NCBI RefSeq assembly: GCF_042662625.1
Contig: NZ_JBHSXH010000009.1
Coordinates: forward strand, 744,001-808,000
Reading direction: 5' to 3'
Length of the DNA stretch: 64,000 nt
Origin: Halopelagius fulvigenes
GTDB lineage: Archaea > Halobacteriota > Halobacteria > Halobacteriales > Haloferacaceae
In this document: positions 25,170 through 33,600 of the stretch, one piece after another
Position numbering within the stretch: the stretch's first letter is position 1
How the letters are laid out: every line of letters starts with the position of its first letter
Translations under genes and position numbers: made by a program
The notes under the pieces: model-generated
Databases searched by the model: none
What the model saw: only the letters and a program-made list of their open reading frames with translations
What the model was told of the DNA's origin: nothing

Positions 25170-25544
25170 ATGGTCCCCGACGCGCGGTATCTCCTCGCTA
25201 TCCGTAGACTGCGACCGAACGAGACGGCGCCCGTCTCCACCGGGTCGATAGCCGCCGAACTCGGTCGGTCGCCCGCGGCGGCGACGGAGATGGCCGAACG
25301 ACTCGACGAACGGGGGTTGGTCGACCACGAACCGTACGAGGGAGTCGTCCTCACCGAAGAAGGGGAGTCGCGCGCGGACCGACTCGCCCGGACGTACGAG
25401 ATCCTCTGTCGCTTCTGTCGGGACGTCCTCCGCATCGACGAGTACGAGGCGGAGGCGTCGGCACTCGTCGGAACGGTGAGTCCGGACGTCGCAGAACGGT
25501 TGGCCGAAGTGCTTCTCAGCGACGAAATCGACCCGTCGCCGTGA
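25170..25544 (+). CDS. DtxR/SirR-fold regulator lacking the metal ligands
   Basis: A 124-aa protein with the DtxR winged helix (PVSTGSIAAELGRSPAAATEMAERLDERGLVDHEPYEGVVLTEEG, about 21-65) and dimerisation helices, but no SH3 domain. By eye against DtxR, the metal ligands are replaced: His79 by Tyr76, Glu83 by Cys80, His98 by Glu93, Cys102 by Ser97, Glu105 by Val100 and His106 by Gly101. Two Cys (80 and 83) have appeared instead. It could bind DNA independently of metal, sense redox, or antagonise a true metal regulator. It follows the 55-aa gene under iron box 3 and is convergent with dps. ATG 25170 is the best start; none upstream is convincing. Confidence 0.75.
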   Translation: MVPDARYLLAIRRLRPNETAPVSTGSIAAELGRSPAAATEMAERLDERGLVDHEPYEGVVLTEEGESRADRLARTYEILCRFCRDVLRIDEYEAEASALVGTVSPDVAERLAEVLLSDEIDPSP

Positions 25545-25583
25545 CGGGTCGGAGTGGACCGCCGAGTTCCGTCGCAGGTCGCT

Positions 25584-26114
25584 TTACTGCTTGAGGGAGT
25601 CGTCGGCGAGGTAGTGCTCGATGACGTGAGCGTGCTCCTCTAACTCGGTCAGCTGTTCGCGGAGCATGTGGGCCGTCGTGTGGTCGCCCAGCCCCTCCGC
25701 GAGGGTGATGTGCTCGCGGTAGCTCTCGATGATGTCGCCGTACATCTCCAGGTCGTTCTCCATCGAGGTGCGGACGTCGTAGACGTCCTCGTCCTCGGGT
25801 TCGACCGTCGCCGCCTCGGAGAGGGCGGACATGCTCGCGTGGGGGACGCCGCCGAGCGTCTGGAGGCGTTCCGCTATCTCGTCTGCCGCCTCCTCGACGT
25901 CCTCGTACGCCTCCTGGAAGAACCGGTGGAGGCCGAGGTGTTCGGCGCCCTCGACGTTCCAGTGGTGCTTGTGGAGCTGGTGGTAGAGGACGTACGCGTC
26001 CGCGAGGTCGGTGTTCAGCGCGCCGATTATCTGTTCGGCTTTCTCCCGTTCGAGGCGAACGGGGTTGTCTTCGATGCTTCCTGCTTTCCGGGTGGCGGTC
26101 TCTTGGGAACTCAT
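25584..26114 (-). CDS. dps: DNA-protecting ferritin DpsA
   Basis: A 176-aa Dps-family ferritin that oxidises Fe(II) with peroxide and stores ferric iron in a dodecamer. Ferroxidase residues lie in LYHQLHKHHWNVEGAEHLGLHRFFQEAYEDVEEAADEIAERLQTLGG, the Dps signature. The 25-residue polar N-terminus before the first helix is typical of halobacterial DpsA. Start ATG 26114 (MSSQETATRK) is chosen; a TTG ten codons upstream is unlikely. An iron-box-like repeat lies about 50-70 nt upstream at 26166-26183. In Halobacterium, DpsA is known to be an iron/oxidative-stress protein. It is convergent with the DtxR-like gene. Confidence 0.93.
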   Translation of the reverse strand: MSSQETATRKAGSIEDNPVRLEREKAEQIIGALNTDLADAYVLYHQLHKHHWNVEGAEHLGLHRFFQEAYEDVEEAADEIAERLQTLGGVPHASMSALSEAATVEPEDEDVYDVRTSMENDLEMYGDIIESYREHITLAEGLGDHTTAHMLREQLTELEEHAHVIEHYLADDSLKQ

Positions 26115-26165
26115 CACTCCGTCGTAGGTGCCCGGAGTACTCAAACCTTACGCTTACTCGACATG

Positions 26166-26183
26166 TTTTCGCCTCGCCTAAAA
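26166..26183 (-). promoter_or_regulatory. Iron-box-like half-degenerate repeat 4, upstream of dps
   Basis: On the minus strand: TTTTAGGCGAGGCGAAAA. One arm is perfect, the other has two mismatches, with the same 18-bp geometry as the other three sites. It overlaps a TAATTTTTAG TATA-like element placing the start point near 26155, so dps would have a 5' leader of about 40 nt. Arm degeneracy lowers confidence. Confidence 0.55.
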
Positions 26184-26279
26184 ATTAGCCCGTCGCTCGT
26201 CCCCCTCCCGCCCGGCGATTTCCCCGGTATGTCGGACTTCCGAGAAGAGCGGGTCGGACGACGCGCTCTCGGGGGTCGG

Positions 26280-27104
26280 TCACTCGGTGGCGACGGCCTC
26301 GATTCGGTCGCCGGCGTCGGCGTCCTCCCCGTCGAAATCGGCCACCGCGTCGCGGAACGCCGTCTCGAAGCTCCCGGGGCCGGCGTAGTCGCCGTACTCG
26401 CCCGCTGCGGCCGCCTCGCCCGCGAGGCCGAACGCCGCCGTCCCGGCGAGTGCCGCCTCCGCGTCGTCGCCCAACGCGCCGGCGAACACGGCGAGTGTGA
26501 CGCCGAGCATGCACCCGGTGCCGACGACGGTGGAGAGCATCTCGTGGCCGACTTCCACGCGGTACGCCTCCTCGGCGGTGGCGACGATGTCCACCTCGCC
26601 GGAGGCGACGACGACGGCCCCCGTCTGGTCGGCGAGTGCCGTCGCGTTCGCGGCGATGTCGGCGTACTCGCCGACGGACTCGACGCCCCGGACTTCCGCG
26701 TCGTCGCCCGAGAGGGCGGTTATCTCGCCGTAGTTGCCGTTGATCACGGCGGGTTCGAGTTCGGTGACGAGGCGTTCCGCGACCCGGTCGCGCGTCGGCG
26801 TCGCGCCGACGCCCACGGGGTCTACGACAACCGGGACGCCGTGTTCGTTCGCCGCCTCGCCCGCGGTCACCATCGCCTCCTCGCCGCGTTCGCTCACGGT
26901 CCCCATGTTCAGGAGGCATCCGTCCGCGATGGCCACCATGTCGCTCACCTCCCGTTCGTCGTCGGACATGACGGGGAGGCCGCCCCAGTGGAGGGTCACG
27001 TTGGCGACTTCGTTGACCGTCACCACGTTCGTGAGGCAGTTGACCAGCGGTTGCTCCTCGCGCACCGTCGAGAGGGCGTCCGCGAGGTTCACGTCGGGAG
27101 TCAT
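26280..27104 (-). CDS. thiM: Hydroxyethylthiazole kinase
   Basis: Phosphorylates 5-(2-hydroxyethyl)-4-methylthiazole for thiamine salvage. The 274-aa ribokinase-like protein shows LVNCLTNVVTVNEVANVTL and LPVMSDDEREV near the N-terminus, NMGTVSE, VVDPVGVGATPTRD (substrate site), VINGNYGEITALSG and the anion hole/base motif VVGTGCMLG, with the Cys seen in ThiM. Start ATG 27104 shares one base with the thiE stop (TGATG), so the pair is translationally coupled. Confidence 0.94.
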   Translation of the reverse strand: MTPDVNLADALSTVREEQPLVNCLTNVVTVNEVANVTLHWGGLPVMSDDEREVSDMVAIADGCLLNMGTVSERGEEAMVTAGEAANEHGVPVVVDPVGVGATPTRDRVAERLVTELEPAVINGNYGEITALSGDDAEVRGVESVGEYADIAANATALADQTGAVVVASGEVDIVATAEEAYRVEVGHEMLSTVVGTGCMLGVTLAVFAGALGDDAEAALAGTAAFGLAGEAAAAGEYGDYAGPGSFETAFRDAVADFDGEDADAGDRIEAVATE

Positions 27105-27745
27105 CAGCTCGCCCTCCCTTCGCGGACCGCGGTCGCGAGACGGCGCGTCGCCTCCTCGGGGTCGTCCGACCCGGCGATGGCCGAGATGACGGCCACCCCG
27201 TCCGCCCCGGCGGCGGCCACGTCGGCGGCGTTCTCCGGAGTGATGCCGCCGATGCCGACGACGGGCACGTCCACGGCGTCGGCTATCGCGGCGACCGTCT
27301 CGGTGCCGATTTCGGCCTCGTCGTCGTCCACGTCCTTCGAGGACGTCGAGAAGACCGCGCCGACGCCGAGGTAGTCCGCGCCCGCCGCCTCGGCGTTCCG
27401 CGCGCCTTCGACCGTCGAGACGGACCGGCCGACGACGCCCTCGGGGCCGAGTTGGTCGCGGGCCACCGAGATTGGCAGGTCGTCATCCCCGAGGTGGACG
27501 CCGTCGGCGTCGGCGGCGACGGCGATGTCAACCCGGTCGTTGACGACGAAGAGGACGCCCGCCTCGGCGGTTATCCGCCGGAGTTCCCGAGCGAGTTCGT
27601 ACCGCTCGCGGGCTGTCGCGTGCTTCTCGCGGAGCTGAACGGCGTCCACTCCGCCGGCGATGGCCGCCCGGACGACGTCCGCCGTCGAACGGTCGCCCGA
27701 GAGGTTCGTCTGCGTGACGAGGTACGTGTCCACCTGTGTATTCAT
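27104..27745 (-). CDS. thiE: Thiamine-phosphate synthase
   Basis: Couples hydroxymethylpyrimidine diphosphate and thiazole phosphate to thiamine phosphate. The 213-aa TIM barrel has DAVQLREKHAT (substrate binding), LFVVNDRVDIAVAADADGVHLGDDDLP, GRSVSTVEGARNAEAAGADYLGVGAVFSTSSK and PVVGIGGITPENAADVAAAGADGVAVISAI, all ThiE signatures. It is first in a two-gene operon with thiM. No TPP riboswitch is visible upstream; haloarchaea are thought to control such genes with protein repressors. A weak CAGTTTT element about 35 nt upstream could be the promoter. Confidence 0.94.
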   Translation of the reverse strand: MNTQVDTYLVTQTNLSGDRSTADVVRAAIAGGVDAVQLREKHATARERYELARELRRITAEAGVLFVVNDRVDIAVAADADGVHLGDDDLPISVARDQLGPEGVVGRSVSTVEGARNAEAAGADYLGVGAVFSTSSKDVDDDEAEIGTETVAAIADAVDVPVVGIGGITPENAADVAAAGADGVAVISAIAGSDDPEEATRRLATAVREGRAS

Positions 27746-28108
27746 TGGTTGTAACAGTGAGTGTCGAGCGGTTCGGCAAAACTGTTGTGCCGTCGTCGTT
27801 CGGCGGTTCGGACGCGAACCACCCCGCTCGCCCGAACATCGAGACGTGAGACTCGCCGCCGCCGCCGGGATGAGGGGACGCGGGGACGCCGGAGCGCGGG
27901 GAAGCCGGCGAATCGGGCGGCGTACCCAAACCCTTTAGAGAAAATTCGGCCAACAATCGGGAATGCACGTTAGCGGCGGCGTCTCCGTCTCGACGCCGTT
28001 ACGGGGTCCGTTCTGGAAACCGCGGGCGAGTCGGGCCGCCGGGGCCTCCACTCCGGCGCGAGCAGTACCGCGAGTACGCCGCGGAGAGCGCGTCTGAGGT
28101 CGTCTCTC
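27746..28108. other. Intergenic region with promoter and possible leader ORF for the MFS gene
   Basis: This 363-nt region between divergent thiE and the MFS gene holds an AT-rich stretch, CCCTTTAGAGAAAATTC (27933-27949), that can serve as promoter. Its expected start point is at or near an ATG at 27963, which opens a 44-codon frame ending TGA at 28095-28097. That TGA merges into GAGGT (28096-28100), a Shine-Dalgarno-like sequence 8 nt before the MFS GTG. Coding of the 44-codon frame is unproven; it is Arg/Ala/Pro-rich. No TPP riboswitch consensus was found. Confidence 0.4.
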
Positions 28109-29371
28109 GTGTCAAAAGCGGGTCCCATCGAGCGACTGTCGAACCGCGTCCGCGGGGCCGCGAGCGAACGGTCCGTCGTCGTCGGGGCGGTCATCGTCAG
28201 CACGTTCTTCATCGGCTTCGGCGGCGGCGTCATCTTCCCCATCCTGCCGAACCTCGGCGCGGTGCTCGGCATCTCGCCGTTCCTCGTCGGTCTCATCCTG
28301 AGCGCGAATCGCTTCTCTCGGCTGGTCGCCAACGCCCCCGCGGGCGTCCTCGTGGACCGAATCGGGACGCGGACGCCGTTCGTCGTCGGGATGTTCGTCC
28401 AGGGGTTCGCCACCTCCGGGTACGTCGCCGCGATGCTCGCGCCGTTCCCCGCGGGGTGGTTCATGGCCGCGCGCATCCTCTGGGGCGTCGGCAGCGCTCT
28501 CGTCTTCGCGACGGCGTACACGATAGCCGCCGACGTGAGCACCAACCGCTCCCGCGGCGCGAGCATGGGCCTCATCAGGGGCGGCGTCCTGTTCGGCTTC
28601 CCGACGGGCGTGGTGGTCGGCGGCGTCGTCAGCGAGTTCTGGGGCACCGTCCCCGCGTTCGCCGTCGCCACCGTCTTCGCGTTCTTCGCCAGCGTCGTGG
28701 CGTACGCGACGGTGCCGGAGACGCACGTCGAGGAGCGCTCGGGGAAGTCGGTCAAGCCGTGGGACGTGGACACGAGCCTCCCCGCGTTGACCGTCGGCGC
28801 GGTGAACTTCGCCGTCCTGTTCGTCTACATCGGCGCGCTGTTCGCCACGCTGGTGCTCTTCCTCGACCGGAACGACATCGGGGTGTTCGGGTTCGACTCG
28901 CAGGGGTCGTCGGGCATCTTCATGGCCGTCACCGTCGTCGCCGCGGGCGTCTCCATGTACCTCGGCGGGTACGTCAGCGACCGGCGGCAGTCGCGCGTCC
29001 CGGTCCTGCTCGTGTTCCTCGGGACGACGTCGCTCGGCTTTCTCCTCCTCGCCTTCGCGGACTCGGTGGCGACGCTGGCCGTCGCCTGCCTCTTCGTCGG
29101 CACCGGACAGGGCGGCACCAGCGGACCGTTGATGGCCCTCCTCGCGGACCTCGTCGCCGACGACCGGATGGGTCGCGCCGTCGGCACGAACAACGTGTTC
29201 GGCGATATCGGCGGCGGATTCGGCCCGATAGTCGCTCTCCCGTTGATAGAGGCGGTGGGCTTCTTCCCGGTGTACCTCGCCTGCGCGCTCCTCCCCCTCG
29301 CGGCCGCCGTGTTGCTCCTCGGCGGCGTGCGCCGGGAGACGGGGCAGTTCGTCCCGAACGTCGAGTTGTGA
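28109..29371 (+). CDS. Major facilitator superfamily transporter
   Basis: A 420-aa membrane protein with 12 predicted helices in two halves of six. The MFS motif A analogue appears as NAPAGVLVDRIGTRTPF after helix 2 and again as LGGYVSDRRQSRVP in the second half. It resembles drug/metabolite:proton antiporters; substrate unknown. The start is GTG 28109, supported by GAGGT 8 nt upstream. Residues before the first helix (MSKAGPIERLSNRVRGAASERS) are basic and cytosolic. Divergent from thiE-thiM, so a thiamine-related substrate is possible but unsupported. Confidence 0.87.
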   Translation: MSKAGPIERLSNRVRGAASERSVVVGAVIVSTFFIGFGGGVIFPILPNLGAVLGISPFLVGLILSANRFSRLVANAPAGVLVDRIGTRTPFVVGMFVQGFATSGYVAAMLAPFPAGWFMAARILWGVGSALVFATAYTIAADVSTNRSRGASMGLIRGGVLFGFPTGVVVGGVVSEFWGTVPAFAVATVFAFFASVVAYATVPETHVEERSGKSVKPWDVDTSLPALTVGAVNFAVLFVYIGALFATLVLFLDRNDIGVFGFDSQGSSGIFMAVTVVAAGVSMYLGGYVSDRRQSRVPVLLVFLGTTSLGFLLLAFADSVATLAVACLFVGTGQGGTSGPLMALLADLVADDRMGRAVGTNNVFGDIGGGFGPIVALPLIEAVGFFPVYLACALLPLAAAVLLLGGVRRETGQFVPNVEL

Positions 29372-29492
29372 GGGTCGGCGCGACTCGGGCGTCCGAGGGC
29401 CGGGTGCGCCACCGTCCGCGGAGTGTGGTGCGTCCGTCGCACCTCGAGGACAAAGGATGAGACAGTTATACTTGGCCGCCCTCCGGCCGACA

Positions 29493-29993
29493 ATGAACAC
29501 GTCCGACAGTTCGACGGCCTCGTGGTCCGCGAACGACTCCGAAGGGCCGACGAGAGCGCTCTCGTACGCCGGCGCGGGCCTGGCCGTCCTCGTCGCCCTC
29601 CTCCACCTCCTGCACCCGAGTCACGGGATGGTGGAACTGTTCGCCGCGCTCAACGGCGATTGGCGACTCCTGCAGTACGACCCCCGCCCGGTGGCGTTCG
29701 TCCTCTCCGGAACCGCCCTCCTCGTCGGCGTCTCGCTGAGTCGCAACGCGCGGGACCGACGGCCCTACTACCTCGCGGGGATGCTCCTGTCGGCCCTCTA
29801 CGTCGTCGGCTACTTCGCGTGGCACTTCACCGGCCACGGCGGCTTCCTCCCGGGACGCGAACCGCTCCTCCACGGCCTCTCGCCGATGGAGAACGTCGTC
29901 TCCCACCTCACGACCGACCTCTGGGCCGCCGCGTCGAAAGCCGCCGAAATCGGGCTGTTCACCGTCCTCGCCGTCCTCTACGCCGAGTCCTGA
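29493..29993 (+). CDS. Four-TM haloarchaeal membrane protein
   Basis: A 166-aa protein with about four transmembrane helices: residues 25-45, 68-88, 97-117 and 140-160. Loop segments include LLHPSHGMVELFAALNGDWRLLQYDPRPVAF and FAWHFTGHGGFLPG, rich in His. The start ATG 29493 fits a TATA element GTTATACTT about 27 nt upstream; an ATG twelve codons earlier would precede that promoter. I recognise no named family. The conserved-looking His/Trp in the loops could bind a metal or quinone, but this is speculation. Confidence 0.65.
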   Translation: MNTSDSSTASWSANDSEGPTRALSYAGAGLAVLVALLHLLHPSHGMVELFAALNGDWRLLQYDPRPVAFVLSGTALLVGVSLSRNARDRRPYYLAGMLLSALYVVGYFAWHFTGHGGFLPGREPLLHGLSPMENVVSHLTTDLWAAASKAAEIGLFTVLAVLYAES

Positions 29994-30073
29994 GCGCACC
30001 GTCGCCGGTGCCCCCCTCCGTCGGGCGTGTCGGTCTCGGAACCATTTTATATCGAATCTCCCGACGCCCGACC

Positions 30074-30283
30074 GTGTCCGACTCCGAGATACAGCGGTCG
30101 ATTCGCCGGGGCGTCGCCCTCCTACTGATACCGTTGTCTTCGAACGGTCTGCCCGAGTTCGTCGCGTGGACCCTCCCCGGCGTCTCCAGCGCGTTCGGTG
30201 CCGTCGCCTTCGTCGGTGCGGTCCTGTACCTCGTCGTCAGCGTGACGAGACAAGTCCACGCGGCGGCGGATACGCCCTTTTGA
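30074..30283 (+). CDS. 69-aa small membrane protein
   Basis: A small protein from a GTG start: polar N-terminus (SDSEIQRSIRRG), then hydrophobic stretches at about residues 14-34 and 38-60 separated by a short Pro/Gly turn, and a short basic-polar tail. A clear TATA element, TTTTATATC (30045-30053), sits about 25 nt before the GTG, which supports a leaderless transcript and is the main evidence that this is a gene. No family recognised. Confidence 0.55.
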   Translation: MSDSEIQRSIRRGVALLLIPLSSNGLPEFVAWTLPGVSSAFGAVAFVGAVLYLVVSVTRQVHAAADTPF

Positions 30284-30406
30284 CCGCGGGAGGAACGCGG
30301 TTCGAGTGCGGGTCGGCGGGCGGTACTATCCTCGGCCGACCTGAGGGTGCGTACCGTTCGCACACGGCACACAGTTTTATCAGAACCCACATGATAATTC
30401 ATCCTA

Positions 30407-33400
30407 ATGGCCTCCGAGGAACGCCGACCGAAGACGCGGTACGGGCACAGCGCCGAGAGCGCCGATTCGCACGACTTTCAGGCATTCCAAGCGGCGGGCG
30501 ATTACGACGTCAAGGACGTAGCGGAGTACGCGGACGTGGCGTCGGATCTGCGCGACGCCGTCTCGGGCGAGGTTCGGTTCGACGAGTACGCGCAGGTGTT
30601 GTACGCCACCGACGGGTCGATATACGGCGCGCGCCCCGCGGGCGTCGTCATCCCGCGCGACGAGGATGACGTTCGGGAGACGGTCCGGATAGCGTCCGAG
30701 CACGGCGTGCCGGTTCTCCCCCGCGGCGCGGGGTCGTCGCTTGCGGGACAGACTGTCGGGCCGGGCTGCGTCGTCGTGGACTTCTCGAAGTACATGGACG
30801 AGGTGGTGGAGATAGACCCCGAGGGGCGGACGGCGACGGTCCAACCCGGCGTCGTACAGGACGACTTAGACGACAGACTCTCGGAGTACGGTCTGAAGTT
30901 CGCACCCGACCCGGCCTCCTCGAACCGAGCGACGGTGGGCGGCGGCATCGGGAACAACTCGACGGGCGCGCACTCGGTCAGGTACGGCATCACCGACGCG
31001 TACACCGACGAACTGCGCGTCGTGCTGACCGACGGGTCGGTGATCCACACCCGCGACGTGGTGGTCGGCAGCGAGGAGTGGGACGACATCGTCTCGAAGG
31101 ACGACCGGGAGGCGCACGTCTACGAGACGGTCCGCCGACTCGTCGAGGAGAACGAGGCGGAGATAGACGAGCGCTACCCCGAACTGAAGCGGTGCGTCTC
31201 GGGCTACAATCTCCACAAGGTCGTCTCCGAGAACGACGACGGCGAGACGGTGATGAACCTCACGAAGCTGTTCGTCGGGAGCGAGGGCACCCTCGGCGTC
31301 GTCGTGGAGGCCACCGTCTCTCTGGTGACCGTCCCCGAGGAGACGGCACTCGTCCTCTACGCGTACGAGGACCTGGTGGACGCGATGGCCGCGGTGCCGG
31401 ACGCGTTGGAGTTCGACGTCAGCGCGGTCGAACTGATGGACGACGAGGTGTTCCGAATGGCCGCCGAATCCGGCGAGTACGCGCAGTACGTCGAACCCAT
31501 CCCGGAGGGGACGGCGGCCGCTCTCATGCTGGAGTTCGACTCCGAACTCCACGACGACTTCGAGGCGGCGGTGCGGGAGACGAACGACCACTTCCTCCGG
31601 GGCGAGGGGAGTCCCGACGGAACCGTCGCGGGCGGACGCGCCTTCGAGGCCATCGAAGCCTACACCGAGGAGGCGCAGGCCGACATCTGGAAGCTCCGGA
31701 AGGCGGCGATTCCGCTCCTGATGTCCCTGGAGGGCGACCCGAAGCCGTACCCGTTCATCGAGGACGCGACGGTGCCGCCGGAGGAGTTGGCCGAGTACGT
31801 CACGGAGTTCGAAGCGGTGTTGGCGGACCACGGCACCTCCGCGGCGTACTTCGCGCACGCCGGGAGCGGAACGCTCCACATCCGGCCCATCCTGAACCTG
31901 AAGGACGCGGACGGAATCGAGACGATGCGGGGCATCACGGACGACGTGACCGACCTCGTTCTCGACCACGGCGGGGCGTTCTCGGGCGAACACGGCGACG
32001 GCCTCGCCCGGACGGAGTGGAACCCGAAGATGTACGGACCGGAGCTGTGGTCGGCGTTCCAGGAACTGAAGACGGCGTTCGACCCGGACTGGCTGATGAA
32101 CCCGGGGAAGGTTGTCTACCGCGAGGAGGACCCGACGGACATGCGCGACCACCTGCGCTACGGCGCGGCGTACAGTTCGCTCGAACCGGCGACGACGCTC
32201 GACTTCGAAGAGGAGGGCGGGTTCTCCCACCTCGTCGAGTTGTGCAACGGGTGCGGGACGTGCCGCCAGACGGGGTCGGACACGATGTGTCCGACGTACC
32301 GCGCCTCGAAGGACGAGGCGGAGACGACCCGCGGCCGGGCGAACATGCTCCGCGCGGCGATAAGCGGCGACCTGCCCGAAGACGAGATGTACTCCGAACG
32401 CTTCCAGCGGGAGATTCTGGACCTCTGCGTCGGGTGCAAGGGCTGTAAGAACGACTGCCCGACGGGCGTGGACTTAGCGAAGTTGAAAGCCGAGGTCAAA
32501 CACGAGTACCACCGCGAGGAGGGGTCGTCGCTCCGCGACAAGGTGTTCGCGAACGTCGACCTCGCGGCGCGGGTCGGAAGCGCCCTCGCGCCCCTCTCGA
32601 ACGCGGCGTCGAAGGTGCCCGGCGCGCGGGCGGCGATGGAGAAGACGCTCGGCATCGCCGAGGAGCGAGAACTGCCGACGTTCACCCGCGACACCTTAGA
32701 GAAGTGGATGCGAGAGCGGGAACCGGCCGTCTCGGAGGCGGAGGCGGATCACCGCGTGTTGCTGTTCCCCGATACCTACACGAACTACTCGTACCCGAAG
32801 GTGGGGAGAGACGCCGTCCGCGTCCTCGAAGCGGCGGGGGTCCACGTCCGATTGGCAGAGAACGTCGCTCCCAGCGGTCGCGCGGCGTTCTCGATGGGCT
32901 TTCTGGACGTGGCGCGCCGGCGCGCCGCGCGGAACGCCGCCGAACTCGCGCCGTACGTCGAGGACGGGTGGTCGGTGGTGTTCGTCGAACCCTCCGACGC
33001 CGTGATGTTCCAAGACGAGTACCTCGACCTGTTGGACCGCGAGTCCGTCCGTACCCTCAGCGCCGCCTCCTACGGCGTGTTGGAGTTCGTGGACGCGTTC
33101 AGACTGGACGAGGAACTGACCGCCGGGGCGGACGCGACGGCGGCGGCCGGACGGAACGCGGCAGTCGCTGACGGCGGCCCCGCGGAGACGCTGTCGTACC
33201 ACGGCCACTGCAACCAGAAGGCGCTGAACAAGGACCACCACGCCGTCGGCGTCCTCCGGAGGGTGGGCTACGACGTGGACCCCATCGACTCCGGATGCTG
33301 CGGGATGGCGGGGTCGTTCGGCTACGAGGACGAACACTACGACCTCTCGCGGTCCATCGGCGAGATACTGTTCGCCAAAGTCGATGCGAGTCGGGGCGAC

Positions 33401-33526
33401 ACCGTCGTCGCGCCGGGGACGTCCTGCCGGACGCAACTCGGCGACAGGGAGGGCGCGGAGAAACCGCCCCACCCGATAGAGAAGGTGGCCGAGACGCTCC
33501 CGAACGCCGACCGACGGCCGACGTGA
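30407..33526 (+). CDS. FAD-linked dehydrogenase fused to Fe-S subunit (glycolate/D-lactate dehydrogenase type)
   Basis: A 1039-aa fusion of GlcD-like and GlcF-like parts. The FAD-binding PCMH domain (about 60-250) has VLPRGAGSSLAGQTVGPGCVVVDFSKYM; a FAD-oxidase C domain follows (to about 560). Two 4Fe-4S motifs are CNGCGTCRQTGSDTMCP and CVGCKGCKNDCP; the CCG domain includes GHCNQKAL and DSGCCGMAGSFGYE. It should oxidise a D-2-hydroxyacid (D-lactate or glycolate) and pass electrons to quinone at the membrane face. A GTTTTATC TATA box about 30 nt upstream supports this start. The next gene is a glyoxylate-type aminotransferase, which favours glycolate (inference). Confidence 0.9.
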   Translation: MASEERRPKTRYGHSAESADSHDFQAFQAAGDYDVKDVAEYADVASDLRDAVSGEVRFDEYAQVLYATDGSIYGARPAGVVIPRDEDDVRETVRIASEHGVPVLPRGAGSSLAGQTVGPGCVVVDFSKYMDEVVEIDPEGRTATVQPGVVQDDLDDRLSEYGLKFAPDPASSNRATVGGGIGNNSTGAHSVRYGITDAYTDELRVVLTDGSVIHTRDVVVGSEEWDDIVSKDDREAHVYETVRRLVEENEAEIDERYPELKRCVSGYNLHKVVSENDDGETVMNLTKLFVGSEGTLGVVVEATVSLVTVPEETALVLYAYEDLVDAMAAVPDALEFDVSAVELMDDEVFRMAAESGEYAQYVEPIPEGTAAALMLEFDSELHDDFEAAVRETNDHFLRGEGSPDGTVAGGRAFEAIEAYTEEAQADIWKLRKAAIPLLMSLEGDPKPYPFIEDATVPPEELAEYVTEFEAVLADHGTSAAYFAHAGSGTLHIRPILNLKDADGIETMRGITDDVTDLVLDHGGAFSGEHGDGLARTEWNPKMYGPELWSAFQELKTAFDPDWLMNPGKVVYREEDPTDMRDHLRYGAAYSSLEPATTLDFEEEGGFSHLVELCNGCGTCRQTGSDTMCPTYRASKDEAETTRGRANMLRAAISGDLPEDEMYSERFQREILDLCVGCKGCKNDCPTGVDLAKLKAEVKHEYHREEGSSLRDKVFANVDLAARVGSALAPLSNAASKVPGARAAMEKTLGIAEERELPTFTRDTLEKWMREREPAVSEAEADHRVLLFPDTYTNYSYPKVGRDAVRVLEAAGVHVRLAENVAPSGRAAFSMGFLDVARRRAARNAAELAPYVEDGWSVVFVEPSDAVMFQDEYLDLLDRESVRTLSAASYGVLEFVDAFRLDEELTAGADATAAAGRNAAVADGGPAETLSYHGHCNQKALNKDHHAVGVLRRVGYDVDPIDSGCCGMAGSFGYEDEHYDLSRSIGEILFAKVDASRGDTVVAPGTSCRTQLGDREGAEKPPHPIEKVAETLPNADRRPT

Positions 33527-33600
33527 GGGCCGCAGACGGCGGCGCGGAACGCTTCGAACCGTCCGCTTTTATCCCGTCCGGGGCGAGGTAGTGACAGAGT

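Noticed and set aside
27700..27800. TPP riboswitch before thiE-thiM
   Set aside because: No conserved CUGAGA/ACCUGAU-type segments could be found upstream of ATG 27745.
30866..32230. 454-codon minus-strand frame opposite the glycolate dehydrogenase
   Set aside because: Antisense shadow; the plus-strand protein has all FAD and Fe-S motifs.
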